Part shown: in pieces, positions 1 to 11,396 of the stretch
Numbering within the stretch: position 1 is the stretch's first letter
Layout: the number at the start of each line of letters is the position of its first letter
Made by a program: the position numbers and the translations under genes
NCBI GenBank assembly: GCA_907163375.1
Contig: CAJQUW010004480.1
Span: 1-64,000 of the forward strand
DNA from: Prostheceraeus crozeri
Taxonomy: Eukaryota > Platyhelminthes > Polycladida > Euryleptidae
Reading direction: 5' to 3'
DNA length: 64,000 bases
Notes under the pieces: model-generated
Databases searched by the model: none
The model's input: the letters and a program-made list of their open reading frames with translations, nothing else
Told to the model about the DNA's origin: nothing

Positions 1-257
1 AGTATAGGAACAAAAAGTCCGACACATTCCGGAGGTTCTACAGAGGTTAAAAACACTCATAAGAGTGTAAGAATGCGAGTCCGGAATTAAAAAATAATAA
101 TTCCTAAATTTTTATTTTAAAAATATTAAATGAATAAAAACGAAAATTTGGAAGATTTATATTCACCCGGTTATAATTAAAAAGTAATAAAAGTAATAAA
201 AGTAATCTAAGTCGTCATAAATCTCTTAATGCAATAAAAGAAATAATAAATAATTAT

Positions 258-638
258 ATGAATAACACTGAGTTTCAAGATACACTAACCCCTCAAGATC
301 CGAATCTCAAAGATATTAATAATATTGTAGAAAATCCTATATATAATACTAAATATAATAATAATATAGATAAAAATATATATAATAATATAGATAAAAA
401 TATATATAATAATATAGATAAAAAATATTTAGAGACACTACCCCCTAATTCATCTCTTAATAAAAAAATACCACAATCAGATCTTACACCGTCTTTGGAA
501 TTTTTTAAAATTTCATTGTATAATAATATTGTTAGCATGTATGTTAAATATTTTGTATTTATCATCTTGTTATATGTATTGGGAAAATCAATGGGGTTAC
601 TTTCTAACAGAGGAACAAAAGAGAATAATTTTTTATAA
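258..638 (+). CDS. Small hypothetical membrane protein of the viral-type element
   Basis: An open frame of 126 codons starts just after an A-rich stretch. Seen: the middle holds a 24-bp tandem repeat (about 345-425) that encodes the octapeptide NNIDKNIY almost three times. The C-terminal third has one hydrophobic segment (VKYFVFIILLYVLG) followed by a basic tail, as in a single-pass membrane protein. No family is recognised. It lies at the left edge of the AT-rich region whose other genes are Polinton/adintovirus-like, so it may belong to that element. The repeat and extreme AT content mean the frame could also be open by chance. The reverse-strand ORF over the same bases is a shadow caused by the repeat. 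Confidence 0.3.
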   Translation: MNNTEFQDTLTPQDPNLKDINNIVENPIYNTKYNNNIDKNIYNNIDKNIYNNIDKKYLETLPPNSSLNKKIPQSDLTPSLEFFKISLYNNIVSMYVKYFVFIILLYVLGKSMGLLSNRGTKENNFL

Positions 639-639
639 T

Positions 640-2560
640 CAAGAAAAAAATTTTGAAGGATGGAAGACTGAGGAAGATAAGTTATGGATAAAAACTAATA
701 ATAAAATATTAAACAAGGTTATATGTATCAGAAAATTTACATTTCATTGTTTACCGTAAAACAATGGAAGTGGTAAGAATACGTTTATTTAACAAAATAT
801 TTATAAACCCAATATTATAAGGATGAAACAAAAGGAAATATTTTTTGTATATGCATACTTCTGAATGGCACAACTTTTACAACGTCATATAATGATAAAC
901 ATTAGATGATTTACAAGATATGGAAGTTTTGCTGGTACACCTGAAAATAAATCTTTATTAATTGGTAGATGATGTTGCAAGTTTATCAAAACAAAAAAAA
1001 TATGTTCAGAAATATTTAAAAAGGAAGACATCAAAATATTCAAATAGTTGTTTGTATTAGCTCATAAAGCTTGTGATGTAGATAATAAGAATTAGAGGAA
1101 TAAATTCAAACATTTTTTACAATACAACAAAATAATTGCAGGCATTCTTTTATGATATTATAAAAATTATAAATCTTAATATGCCTTTATCACTATTTTA
1201 CACATCATAATTATGGGAATAATACGTGTTGACACATAAGTGGACTATGCAAGTATATGATAAAGATTTAAATATATTAGTAGCTACGAACATGAAATAT
1301 ATAATAACTCTCAAGATTATGATATTAGAATGTATGATAATACAAAAACATTTATCAATCAAGTTATAGAACAAATAATTATCTTTTTAGAATCCGAAGC
1401 AAATAGTACCACTAAAATTATTCCTGATTACTTTTATTTTTATTTGTCATTATTTAAATGCAAAATTTGGTTTTTATACAATTACCAAACAGATTACAAG
1501 ATATCGAAAAATTAAACTATTAAATATTCGCAATAACATTGATGTGAGAAACGCCTTTAAGAAATGCTACACCATTAATATCTGTTGTTAAATCTAATTT
1601 TCTGATGCCTAATCTACCTTTGTTGAAGCAAAAAACTTTTAATGATATAAAACACCATTAATAAATGGTGTAGTGAAATTACTTAATAAATTAAACAAAT
1701 TTATCTTTAATCAAACCGATGGTTCTAGGGCTTCGCGCTTCGCACGATTTTGAAGATATATTAGATTTTTTCCATTATATATATTTAGAATTTTTTTTCT
1801 CTAAAAATTAAACAAAAATTTTTTTTAAAAAAAAAACTAAAAACACAAATTTTTTCTTTAAAAATAAAAAAATGAAAACGATTTTATTGTGTCTTATGTG
1901 AAAAAAAAATTGGTAAACAAAAACGAAGTTATCTATCTCATCTACAAAATAAATGGCTTTACAAAATGTAGAACGAGTTGATGAAGGAAATATTTTAAAA
2001 TTAATAGTTATAAAAAAATTATCTAGAAACATTGCTACTGATATAAAAGTTAAAAAAATGTTTTGATGATTATTCACATTCGGAAGTATAAAAAAATTTT
2101 TTTAAATATTGGAGATGAGTCAGAAACAGTTATAAATATTTTTTAGCGATACTGATGAATTAACGAAAGAGATGAATTTGATGAAGCCGTAATAGATATA
2201 AAATATTTATTAATGAATCGGTTGAATCGTTTGAATATAATGAAACCGTATTTAATAAAACTTTTTCTGATATTCTAACCAACTTTTATAATATATTTAA
2301 GAAATCTTTCAAATGTTATATGAATGTAGAAGTACTTTATACAAAAAAACTGGAACTGATGAATTCCTGAAGATTTAATACATGGACATTTTACAAATTC
2401 GCAAGAATTTCATTAATGTAAAGAATAAACCCATATTTGAATCGATGATACTTAAATTAGAAAAAATTTGTTATAATGAAAGCCCTAGTTACGTGAATCT
2501 GCGATGGAGGGATGATTTGTTAAAATAATATCTAAGAAAATAGTAATTGATAAATTAAAA
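640..2560. other. Degenerate AT-rich stretch without a supportable gene
   Basis: Stop codons are dense in all frames and the longest open frame is 89 codons of lysine/phenylalanine low complexity. The composition matches the neighbouring viral-type element, so this is probably more of its decayed coding sequence, but no conserved motif was found. The only structured item is a GC island at 1716-1746 (GGTTCTAGGGCTTCGCGC) related to hairpins seen later at 7331 and 10303. Confidence 0.5.
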
Positions 2561-2569
2561 ATATTACTG

Positions 2570-5500
2570 GTGGTTTTTATGTTCCTTTACCTTTCAGTTC
2601 ACCACAATTTATCAACATAAATTATGTAGATGATTATTGTTTTCTGTGGATTGTATTATAGCAAATTTAATCTTGCAGAATATCATCAAAGAAAGGACCT
2701 AAGTCATTATAATAAAAAAGAATACATTAAATGAATTTGATCTCTCTGATGGCTTAGATGAATTTCATTATTAGGTATAATGGTTACTAAGTTTCATAAA
2801 AAAGAATAAAACTTTAATTGAAGTAAATGTTTTTGAATTAATGTGATTATGTTTCTTTGTAAAAATTACTCAACTTACAGATTCAAAAAAATTTTATTTT
2901 GAAATAATAAAAATTTTTGGCCAATCAGAAATAGTAAATAATGATAGAGGAAGATTACATGCATCATAATATTTTTTACCAAGGAAATATCATATGTACT
3001 GAAAAATTTTGAACTTGTTAAACCAACTATCACCAATAATGATTAATCATAATAATTATAAAAAGGACGTACTGATGATTATAATTACAAATATTCATCT
3101 TTATCTTCAGAATATCAACAAAAATTAGAAAATTTAAATGAAAGTTTACAAAAAATGTAAAATAGATTCTCATCAACAAACAAAAATGTTACTACAAGAA
3201 TTCACCATAAATAATCAAAAAAGATAGAAACAATTCAAAAATTAATGAGAAATAATAATTAATTATATAATGAAGAATATGAAACCTAACAAAAAATAAA
3301 TGAATCTTTTAAAAAAATGTCTACAACAATATAAAGAAAAATGGATAAAGAATATATTTATCAGCTACAAATATTAAATCAAAATTATTATCAAATACAT
3401 TTAATCTTACAAAGAAATTAATGAAACACATGAAAATATAAAGATGAATTTGTAAATTAGAACAGTCAAAAAATCCAGCACAAGCGAAATATATTATAAT
3501 ATCAGGGTCATTTTATATTGTGTAAAGATCTTTCTATATTACAAAAACTTAGATAATAAAAATTTTCCTTGTCTTCAATGTCTATGGACAAGTTTTAGAA
3601 TTTAGAAGGAAAGAATAGACATTGGGTAAAATTGTCAACAAAACGAAGCAGTTTCAAAATACTTTTTCCTAAAGTGATATTGAATATAATAAAATGGTAT
3701 TTCTAAAATAAAAGTACCTTTACTATTTATGTGATTTTTGAAGGCATTTTAATGTTAATATGACACAAAATCAAACGGAAAGTTACAGGGCTTCACCAGA
3801 TTCTGAAAATTATAATCTGAAATTATAATTCTGAAAATTCTAATTCTGAAAAAGGGCGCCTGAAAGAAGTGCGCCTGGAAAAAACGTGCGCATGGTAAAA
3901 AGTTCAACTGAAAAGTAAAGAAAAATATTTATTTTGAACAAAAACCATTATGTTGGGGAATGTACATCTTTCAATTTATCCTGATTATTTAAATCAGAAC
4001 TATTTACATTACTATGGTGAAGACAGTTCAGAAATGTTTAAAAGAAAGTAGAAGATTCAAGGACGTTTTTCACAATTGCTTGAAACAAATAAAACAATGA
4101 TTCCATTAAGGAAGAAGAAAGAAAAGAATTTTATGATGAATAAATTGTTATTACGTGGAAGGTTTTTCAATAAATATAAAACTGGCAGAGTGTAGATATA
4201 TTGCTAAAGTAAAAGTCATGATATCTAAATGGATTAATATAGAGGTGCAGACATAATTCTTGTAATCTTTAATGCTAACAATTTAATAATATAACTTTGT
4301 TTTATATTTATACACTGGTTTCTAAATATGATTTCCATTAGTAATGAAAGATTTATTTTCATCAGAAAAAAAAATTACAACAACAAAAAATAAATGTAGT
4401 ATGTAACAAGAGATAGAATATTTTTCCAATGCAATTCTGTTTTGTTTTAGAATTTTAGTTGCATTTTGATTTTTTACTCCTTATTCATTAGATGTTATGG
4501 GGAAAAACTTTGAAACCTGAAACAATGTAAAATATTAAATAAATATTAATTTAAAAACCTTTAAAAGGAATATTTCCGTATGAGTACATAACTGGAGATT
4601 TTTAATTCGTGAATAAAAATTATGGAGGAAGAAGGAACAATTTCCTCCAATAAATAATTTAATCAACATTAAAACAATCCATTATCTGAAGAAGATTTTG
4701 CTGAAGCTGAAAAAAATTGGACGAGAGTGAATTTTGTTTTGTAAAAAAAAAAAAAACAATGTATGATTATACAAATGAAATTATCTAACAGATAGATGTA
4801 TAATACTTGCTGATCTTTTTGAAAACTTTCGTGATATGGTGTTTAGAATATTACGGAATGGATCCATGTTATTGTTATTCTTCAACAGGTTTAACAAGGG
4901 CTGCAGGATTAAAAACATACTGGTGTTCAAGCGATGGCTCTTGGACCAAATATGTCCGTTAACTTAAACATTATAAAGAAAATACATATGATAAATTATT
5001 ATTTTTTTGAATCTGGAATTAGAGGTGGAGTTCATCAGTTTTAGGTAATAGATATGTTTATATGTTATAATAAGAAAGTAAATTCCACATGAATATGGGA
5101 ATAATGAAACCCCTTATCTCCAGAAGAAAAAGAAATAATATTAGAATTTTTTCGAACGAAACGAAGAAGGGGTAGAACGTGAAATGCAATTTGATGAATT
5201 CATGAGAGAAAACTATGTACTTTATATTTGATTTTCAATAGCTTAATTCTTCTTGCATGATACAAGAATTACCAACAGGTGAAATGACACGGGTATAATC
5301 TTGTTTATCAAAGAACATCTGATGGTTGAAAATAATTTTGGGTTATGTCTATGAAGTTTTTGATTTAGTATACCCTGAATATATAAAAGAAGCAACAAAA
5401 ATATTATCCCTTTCTGTCCAGAAAGACAAAATTCCCAATATAGAAGATTTTTCAGATTATCAAAAATCTATAATTCCGAAAAAATACAGACCAACAAAAA

Positions 5501-6438
5501 AACTTATGTTAACACAAGTAATAAAGGAAAGTATGTTGTTGAAGGAAGAATGCTAGATTGGTATTTAGATCATGGCATGATTCTCACCGAAATACATCGA
5601 AAACTAGAGTATAGAAAATCTAAATGGTTAAAAAATTATATAGAGTTCAATATTGAAAAACGTAAAAATGCTAAAAGAAATAAAGATGATTTTGGAAACG
5701 TTTTCTTCAAATTAATGAATAATGCATTTTATGGTAAGACTTTAGAAAATGTGCGTAATAGACAAAATATTGAAATAGTTTATGATGAAGATAGGTTTCA
5801 AAATTTAACAAGGAAACCTACATATGAAAGAACTACTAGATTTAGTGATGAACTTTGTGCTGTTCATCTAAGAAGAAGCATTGTAAAACATGATAAGTTT
5901 AATTTCATTGGTTTCACTATATTAGAATTAGCTAAACTATTTATGTATAGTTTTATATATGATTATTTAGCGCCTGCTTATGGCAAAAACTATAAATTAC
6001 ACTTTACAGATACCGATTCTAATTTTCTTAGAATTAACAGTACCATATGGTTCTTCCACTAGATAAAGAAATTAATAAAATAAAAGATATTATTCATCCT
6101 TCTGATTTATGTAAAGTAAAGATGAATTAGAAGGAAATGAAGATTTCCTAACAGAAGCTATATTTTTAAAATCTAAATGTTACTGTTATGATACAACTAA
6201 TAATATTAAAACACATAAAACATTAAAAGGAATTTCAAAGGCATCAGTGGCTAATCAAATAACATTTCAAGATTATAAAAATGCATTATTTAATAATGAA
6301 ATAAAAACAGCATGTAATTATAGACTTAATTCAAAAAAACATAAAATGTATTTAAAAGAAGAACATAAATTAGCATTAGATCCATTTGATGATAAAAGAA
6401 AAATTTTACCTGATGGAATAACTACTTTACCTTTTTAA
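2570..6438 (+). pseudogene. Protein-primed DNA polymerase B of a Polinton/adintovirus-like element, many frameshifts
   Basis: This is a decayed family-B, protein-primed DNA polymerase (DNA_pol_B_2 type), the replicase of Polintons, adintoviruses and virophages. Pieces appear in order but in different frames. They are an N-terminal block with DYCFLW near 2628; a cysteine-rich block near 3560; an exonuclease I-like segment near 3708 where the acidic residues look damaged; an exonuclease III-like LADLFENFRD near 4808; the IRGG block near 5020; a broken motif A near 5229; motif B KLMNNAFYGK in the longest intact piece (5550-6062); motif C DTDS at 6009-6020; and the C-terminal FDDKRKILPDG near 6390. 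The intact piece alone is 170 residues. Many single-base indels separate the frames, so no full-length enzyme is made. It is an old copy of a viral-type gene. Identification of the 5550-6438 part is firm; the N-terminal part is weaker. Confidence 0.8.
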
Positions 6439-6514
6439 TTTTCTAATTTCTATTTTCTAAGTATAACAATATAACATTATAAAAATAAAAATATTATAAA
6501 ATTATCATATAAAA

Positions 6515-7345
6515 ATGGATAAAGTTAGAGCTGATAATTTTAAAAGAATAAAACAATTAGACGAATTAATAAAACAAAGAAATATTATGAAAGAAAATCA
6601 TCTTCACATAGAATGACAAAAGCTGTATTCAATCTGATATGTTTGATAAAATTAAAAATAACTGAAGAAGTAAAAACTGATTATGAAAAAACTGTCGAAC
6701 CATTTAAAACTCTTGAAAAGGAACTTAATGAAAAACGTGTTGATATAGCGATCTTGTACTTAAAACACTATTAGATGACTATGGTTTATTAGAGGTAAAC
6801 ATAGATAAAAAATTACCAAAATCTATGTTATTCGAACATTCTACTTTCCTTTTAGATAAAAAATTATTTGCAAGATTTTATCTTGGTGGTAAAGAAATAT
6901 ATCCACAACCTTTACGAGGATTAATTTTTACGCCAGATAAAAAACCTATTAGTTTAGATAGAAATTTTGTTGATCTGTTATGAGGAGCAGATTTAAAAAA
7001 TTATGCTGTAGAAGATCTAATAAAATATAAAAACTATATTAGATAGAGTTGGCACAGTAAAAACTCTTAGACGTTATAAACAATTAGAAAATTTATTATC
7101 AACGGGAGTTAAAGTAGGGAAAGGTTTATCTGAAAAACAGAAAACAAAAAAAACAGAAAACAGAAACAACCATATTTTTACCAGATGATCCACAAGAATT
7201 ACTAAATAGATTAAATATTTTAATAACTGCAATAAAAGAAGGGCATAATTCTAGTTTCAATGAAATTCATGCTATATTGAAAAGACTGTTAGAAAAAAAG
7301 ATTCTAAATGAAGAGGATTATAAAAGTATAACCGGTCATCTCTGA
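6515..7345 (+). pseudogene. Unidentified gene of the Polinton/adintovirus-like element, frameshifted
   Basis: Coding-like sequence begins at an ATG after an A-rich leader of the kind that precedes the two intact ORFs (…AAAAATG). The N-terminal part is lysine-rich and helical. A middle part contains LDKKLFARFYLGGKEIYPQP and the C-terminal part contains LLNRLNILITAIKEGH followed by KRLLEKKILNEEDY. The frames are interrupted near 6616, 6980, 7046 and 7150. A C-terminal segment of this kind is often found in small uncharacterised proteins next to PolB in invertebrate Polinton-like loci, as far as I recall; no function is established. It sits between PolB and the penton-like ORF, all on the plus strand. 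The stop lies inside the first of two GC hairpins at 7331-7403. Confidence 0.45.
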
Positions 7346-7403
7346 TGTCCTCCAGGGCTTCGCCCGAACCGGACATCTCTGATGTCCTCTAGGGCTTCGC
7401 CCG
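7331..7403 (+). repeat. Two tandem 36-37 bp copies of a double-hairpin motif
   Basis: Each copy has two inverted repeats: GACATC-TCT-GATGTC (the first copy reads GTCATC at its left arm) and GGGC-TTC-GCCC. They lie between two genes of the same strand. Related copies occur at 1716-1746, 10150-10185 (inverted) and 10303-10331. The GC content is striking against the AT-rich surroundings. They resemble bacterial REP elements or terminator hairpins in form only; their role here is unknown. Confidence 0.7.
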
Positions 7404-7482
7404 TAGCTGAAATATGTTGTTTCTAATTTTTTATAAAAAAATATTTCATAAAAAAATATTTATTTAATTTTTTAGTTTAAAA

Positions 7483-8271
7483 ATGTGTTCAGCAGATTTA
7501 GACAAAATTAATAATCATTTACAAAATTTAACAGAGATTTTGGGTTCATCAAAATTTAGTACGACGTTAAAAATTATAACAACTACTTCATCACACACTT
7601 GTAATTTAGAACCCATTCTACATTTGGAACAAAATAAAAATTATCAAATTGCATTGACTAGTTTCTCTACATTTAACACTATTCAAAACGTTATCAAAGA
7701 TGTGAATGATCAATTTAGATATTCTACTGATAAAGGCAAAACATGGAAAATATTAACTTTTCTTCCTGGTTCTTACGAAGTTGAAACAATATCAAATGAA
7801 ATTAAGAGACATTTAGGTATACCATTTAAAGATAAGAAACAATTACATTTTGAAGTTGAACCGGCAGTTAATAAATTTTCTCTTACTTTAGACGAAAATC
7901 ATCAAGTTGATTTTAATCATGATAGATCATTGTCAAAGCTATTAGGATTTAATAAACAAACTTACAGTCAAGGTTATCATTTAGGTGAGAAGATTCCAAA
8001 AATAACTGAAATAAATTCAATTGTTGTACATTGTGACATTATTGAAGGAGGATATATAAATGGTAAATTATCAAATTTAATATTCAGTTTTCCAGCTTTT
8101 ACTGTACCCATCGGTTATAGATTAAATGTAATTCCACAAACATTAATATATTTTCCTATTACAAGAAAAACTATTAACAACATTGGCATTAGAATCACTG
8201 ATGAAAAAGGACGAGAAATAAATTTTGGAGGTGAAGAGATTATGATAGATCTTTTGGTACGGGAGGTATAA
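7483..8271 (+). CDS. Penton-like minor capsid protein candidate (Polinton/adintovirus-like), intact ORF
   Basis: An uninterrupted 262-codon frame with beta-rich composition and no signal peptide or membrane segment. Landmarks are LPGSYEVETISNEIKRHLG near residues 104-122, a KLLGF block near 152, and YINGK with PIGYRLNVIP in the C-terminal third. Similar proteins sit beside PolB and the packaging ATPase in adintovirus-like loci of invertebrates, where they are regarded as penton or minor capsid proteins forming capsid vertices. That assignment is from memory of the family and is not proven here. The start follows an A-rich leader (TTTAAAAATG). It is the only large gene of this element on the plus strand without a frameshift. 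The stop codon is immediately followed by a 21-bp tandem repeat with a GGGAG/CTCCC hairpin. It may alternatively be another jelly-roll structural protein. Confidence 0.55.
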   Translation: MCSADLDKINNHLQNLTEILGSSKFSTTLKIITTTSSHTCNLEPILHLEQNKNYQIALTSFSTFNTIQNVIKDVNDQFRYSTDKGKTWKILTFLPGSYEVETISNEIKRHLGIPFKDKKQLHFEVEPAVNKFSLTLDENHQVDFNHDRSLSKLLGFNKQTYSQGYHLGEKIPKITEINSIVVHCDIIEGGYINGKLSNLIFSFPAFTVPIGYRLNVIPQTLIYFPITRKTINNIGIRITDEKGREINFGGEEIMIDLLVREV

Positions 8272-8320
8272 ACTCCCGTTCGAGAGGTATAAACTCCCGT
8301 TCGAGAGGTATAAACTTTTA
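8262..8320 (+). repeat. 21-bp tandem repeat with hairpins at the 3' end of the penton-like ORF
   Basis: The unit GAGGTATAAACTCCCGTTCGA is present about 2.7 times and starts inside the last codons of the penton-like gene. GGGAG and CTCCC pair around GTATAAA to give a small hairpin. It could mark the transcript end; this is inference. Confidence 0.6.
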
Positions 8321-8454
8321 CGCTACAATAGAGAAGTTTAATTTTTTTATCATTTTCATTATTAATCTTATTAATCTTATTATTAGAAACAAAAAATAAA
8401 CTTAAATTAAAATTTTATTTTTATTTTTTTGTTTCTAAAAACACTAATTCAATA

Positions 8455-9243
8455 ATGGATGAATTTATTACTTTAAAAATGAATGAAATGTCTTTAAATA
8501 AAAAAAAACTTAAATTTAATCATCATCCAAATTTATCTAATAAAGTTTTAGCAGTTATTTGCGGAAGATCAGGATGTGGAAAAACATATCTATTATTTAA
8601 AATTTTAACGACTCCAAATTTTTTTGGATTATAACAATCTTATAATTTATACAACAACGGCAGAACAACCCGTCTATCAATTTTTAAAATATGGATTTGA
8701 AAATAATCTTACAAAAACAGCAATTGCTTCTCTATTCGAAGAATACGAAAAATCTGAATATGAAGAAGAAATAAATTTGTGGTGTGAAGAAGCAGCAAAA
8801 AATAAACAATTAGTTGAATCCAATAAAAATAAGCATATAAAAATACAATTAATAGATGATAGTGGTATATGCAAGATCTAGTAAACTAGATAAAACAATG
8901 AAACATTGTGTAATTTTTGATGATTGTGTTAATGACAGAAATCAGTCAGTTCAAAGAAATTATTTCACAAGAGGTAGACATAATAACTGTAGTGTATTTT
9001 ATTTGACACAAAGTATGTATTCATTAGATGGAAGTGTTATTAGAAAGAATGCAAATATATTTTATACTATTTGAAATAAATGCAAGAAACTTAAGTGATT
9101 TGTTAAGAGATTTATGTATAAGAGATAAAGATGAATTTAAACAATCGTGTAATAATGCTTGGTCAAAAGATTATGGATTTATCACAATTAATATTGATAA
9201 AAAAATTCATGAAAGAGTTATCGAACAATTGTTTACCGAGTAA
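8455..9243 (+). pseudogene. FtsK/HerA-type DNA packaging ATPase, frameshifted
   Basis: This is the genome-packaging ATPase of the Polinton/adintovirus-like element (A32/FtsK-HerA group), which pumps DNA into the capsid. Seen: a Walker A motif GRSGCGKT at residues 37-44 of the first frame; a Walker B-like HCVIFDD at 8904-8924; and RHNNCSVFYLTQS near 8972-9010, the usual sensor region of this family. The C-terminal end (9028-9243) reads in a third frame. Frame breaks lie near 8630, 8865 and 9065, so the protein is not made intact. It follows the penton-like ORF by about 180 bp and precedes the minus-strand membrane protein, a convergent arrangement. Identification is firm because three conserved motifs occur in order at normal spacing. 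Confidence 0.8.
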
Positions 9244-9460
9244 TAAAAATATACAAATATAATGTTTTAATATTTTATTTTTTATTATCAGCTTTAATTT
9301 TATCCATTTTTAAAATATAATATTTGAATTTTGTGGTAACATTGGTATACAGCAAAAACATTTTACTGAACAAATTATTTTTTTATTGCTTTGTTGTTTG
9401 ACATCTTTTCGGGGTTTAAAGTTTTCACGTTTAAAGTTTCACGTTTAAAATTTTCTCGTA

Positions 9461-10129
9461 TTAAGTTTTGTTTAATAAAGTTTTGTCTAATAAAGTTTTT
9501 AGCTCTTCTAAAAAAATTTTATCATCACTAAAAGTTTTACCATCACTAGAAATTTTACCATCCTTTTTATTTTTATCATCAACTTTTTCTGTCTGTGATT
9601 GAAATGATATTTGATTTACTTCATTAGCTATTTGATCAAATTTTTCAATCTCATCTAACGTAATAACATTATCATCACATACTCTTTGAAAGTAGTAATG
9701 TAGTTTATCATATACTTCTTTAATATGTAAATGCTTAGTTTTTAATGATTTTCGTTTCTTAGTTATTAAAGATTTTTCTACCATTGTAGCAAGTGAAGTT
9801 GCAAAAACACCCGTACCTGTTAAAGCTGTAGCAACTACTGGAATTACTAAAACACCTGAAGATATAACAATTGTTAAAGCACCTAAACTTATTGTTAAGA
9901 ATATGCCAATTCCTTGTGTTACATTCTTAACTTTACTCCATCTCTTTCTTAATTTATTATAATGTTCTAATCTAAGTAATAATTGCGATTCCTTATCTTT
10001 CATATAACGTACTCTATCTTTGTGTTTTGCAATATCCATTTCATATGATAACGAAGGATATATTCTTGAGGTTCCTTCCATTTCTGAAGTTCCTTCCACT
10101 TTTGTTTCATCCACTTTTGTTTCATCCAT
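9461..10129 (-). CDS. Two-helix membrane protein of the viral-type element, intact ORF
   Basis: A frame of 222 codons from the chosen start; the frame stays open 21 codons further up to 10192. I chose the ATG at 10129 because it follows an A-rich leader like that of the other genes, while the extra codons are translated from a GC hairpin (10150-10185). Seen: a charged helical stretch (HKDRVRYMKDKESQLLLRL), then two adjacent hydrophobic segments of about 20 residues each (GIFLTISLGALTIVI and IPVVATALTGTGVFATSLA) rich in Gly and Ala, then a basic KKRKSLKTK block and an acidic tail with repeated DGK/DDK. This hairpin-like membrane layout is common for small proteins accompanying PolB in Polinton-like loci; a membrane-active capsid-associated role is possible but unproven. 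It is convergent with the packaging ATPase gene. Confidence 0.5.
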   Translation of the reverse strand: MDETKVDETKVEGTSEMEGTSRIYPSLSYEMDIAKHKDRVRYMKDKESQLLLRLEHYNKLRKRWSKVKNVTQGIGIFLTISLGALTIVISSGVLVIPVVATALTGTGVFATSLATMVEKSLITKKRKSLKTKHLHIKEVYDKLHYYFQRVCDDNVITLDEIEKFDQIANEVNQISFQSQTEKVDDKNKKDGKISSDGKTFSDDKIFLEELKTLLDKTLLNKT

Positions 10130-10149
10130 TTTTAAAGAAATATTTTTAA

Positions 10150-10331
10150 CGGGCGAAGCCCTGGAAGACATCTCCGATGTCCCGCTAGTCACATGATATA
10201 TTTTAAAAACCTGAAAGATGGATAAAATTCATGAATTTGAAATTCTCAACTTTTATAATTTTTTTCGGTGTCCTAGAACGGTCATGATTTAAGCAATGAA
10301 AATCGAACCGAAGGTTCTAGGGCTTCGCCCG
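10150..10331. repeat. Dispersed GC hairpins, inverted and direct copies
   Basis: 10150-10185 is an inverted copy of the 7331-7403 hairpin motif (GGGCGAAGCCC and GACATCTCCGATGTC). 10303-10331 is a direct copy of the 1716-1746 form (GGTTCTAGGGCTTCGCCC). A more diverged version is at 10552-10586. They cluster around gene ends of the viral-type element. Confidence 0.6.
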
Positions 10332-10800
10332 ATTGTTATTCTCAAATTTTGAGATACTCAACTTTTATAATTTTTAGTGTCCTAGAACGGTCATGATTTT
10401 AAGGGTGAAAATTGTAATTCTCAAATTTGAGATTCTTAACTTTTATGATTTTCGGTGTCCTGGAACGGTCATGATTTTGGGGGTGAAATGTCATAATCAC
10501 AAATTTGAGATTTTGAAAAATTTGAAAAATTGGGTATTTTTAAAAACGCCCAAATCGGAGCGAAGCTCCTCTGGCTTTAGCCGATTTATGAATTTAGGTC
10601 TTCATAACCTGAAAAAGGGTTCAAATTCATGAATTTATGTCGTTTTTAAAAATACCATTTTTTGAAAAAATGGTACTTTTTGAATGGACTAAATTCATGA
10701 ATTTAGGTCTTAAAAACCTGAAAAAGGGACTAAATTCATAAATTTATGTCGTTTTTAAAAGTACTAATTTTTTTGATTTTATGGTGTCCTGGAACGGTCT
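10200..10800 (+). repeat. Irregular tandem repeats at the right end of the viral-type element
   Basis: GTGTCCTAGAACGGTCATGA recurs near 10268, 10377 and 10455, with a partial copy near 10781. The first copies each follow CTCAACTTTTATAATTTTT-like sequence. A second motif, AAATTCATGAATTTA followed by AAAAACCTGAAAAAGGG, recurs near 10205, 10586, 10630 and 10690. The ORF at 10393-10632 is made of these repeats and is not a gene. The block separates the viral-type element from the Ty3 relic. Confidence 0.65.
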
Positions 10801-10809
10801 TTTGTCCAT

Positions 10810-10932
10810 TACTACTGCCAAACGCAGATCAAAGTCCATATTCGGCCAATAATAGGTGTCAGACACTTGCTTAAGTGTTTTCCTTATACCGAAATATGCA
10901 AAATTCTCATGAATCATTTTCACTAATTTCAT
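10810..10932 (-). pseudogene. Ty3/gypsy integrase zinc-finger fragment
   Basis: The minus-strand frame contains MIHENFAYFGIRKTL followed by YYWPNM, the usual H-H region and YYWP block of the retroviral-type integrase N-terminal domain, which binds zinc. The catalytic core is missing: coding similarity ends at about 10,810, where repeats of the neighbouring block begin. Between this piece and RNase H (10,950-11,390) lies degenerate tether sequence including a stretch resembling the end of the connection domain. Confidence 0.6.
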
Positions 10933-11396
10933 CCTATCTTAGGAACCAAAAGTCGATAAATGTCATTCTTGTCAATGAGGTACAAAAGGCCGTAGTCCAC
11001 GCCTTAATTTCCATAACATTTCGTATTCTTCATCTGTGATTATCATTTCATTAGGCTCTTGTTCATCAATTTTCCCATTCTTCATCAACTTCATTATTCT
11101 TTTCAAGTTCTCATCCTGTTTCTGAATAATTTCACTTTCAAATGACAGCACACCCTAACAGAATACTTCGTCTCTTTTATCGTTGCTCACAAAAATCAAA
11201 TTTTCAAACATTTCTTAAAAAATGCAAAAGCAATTTTACGGTCCCTTCTTCCGCAGGCGACTACAAATACATCCAAATGATTGAAAAAAAATATTTATAA
11301 AATCACCAGGGATCGAGAAAGTGGTTGACGTGCTGTACTCCTGGTCGATACTGAATTTCCATATCGCAAATTTCCAGTTTAAGGTTTTCCTTCCAG

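Noticed and set aside
1808..2077. 89-codon minus-strand ORF rich in Phe/Lys
   Set aside because: Low-complexity AT sequence; antisense to the decayed viral-type region.
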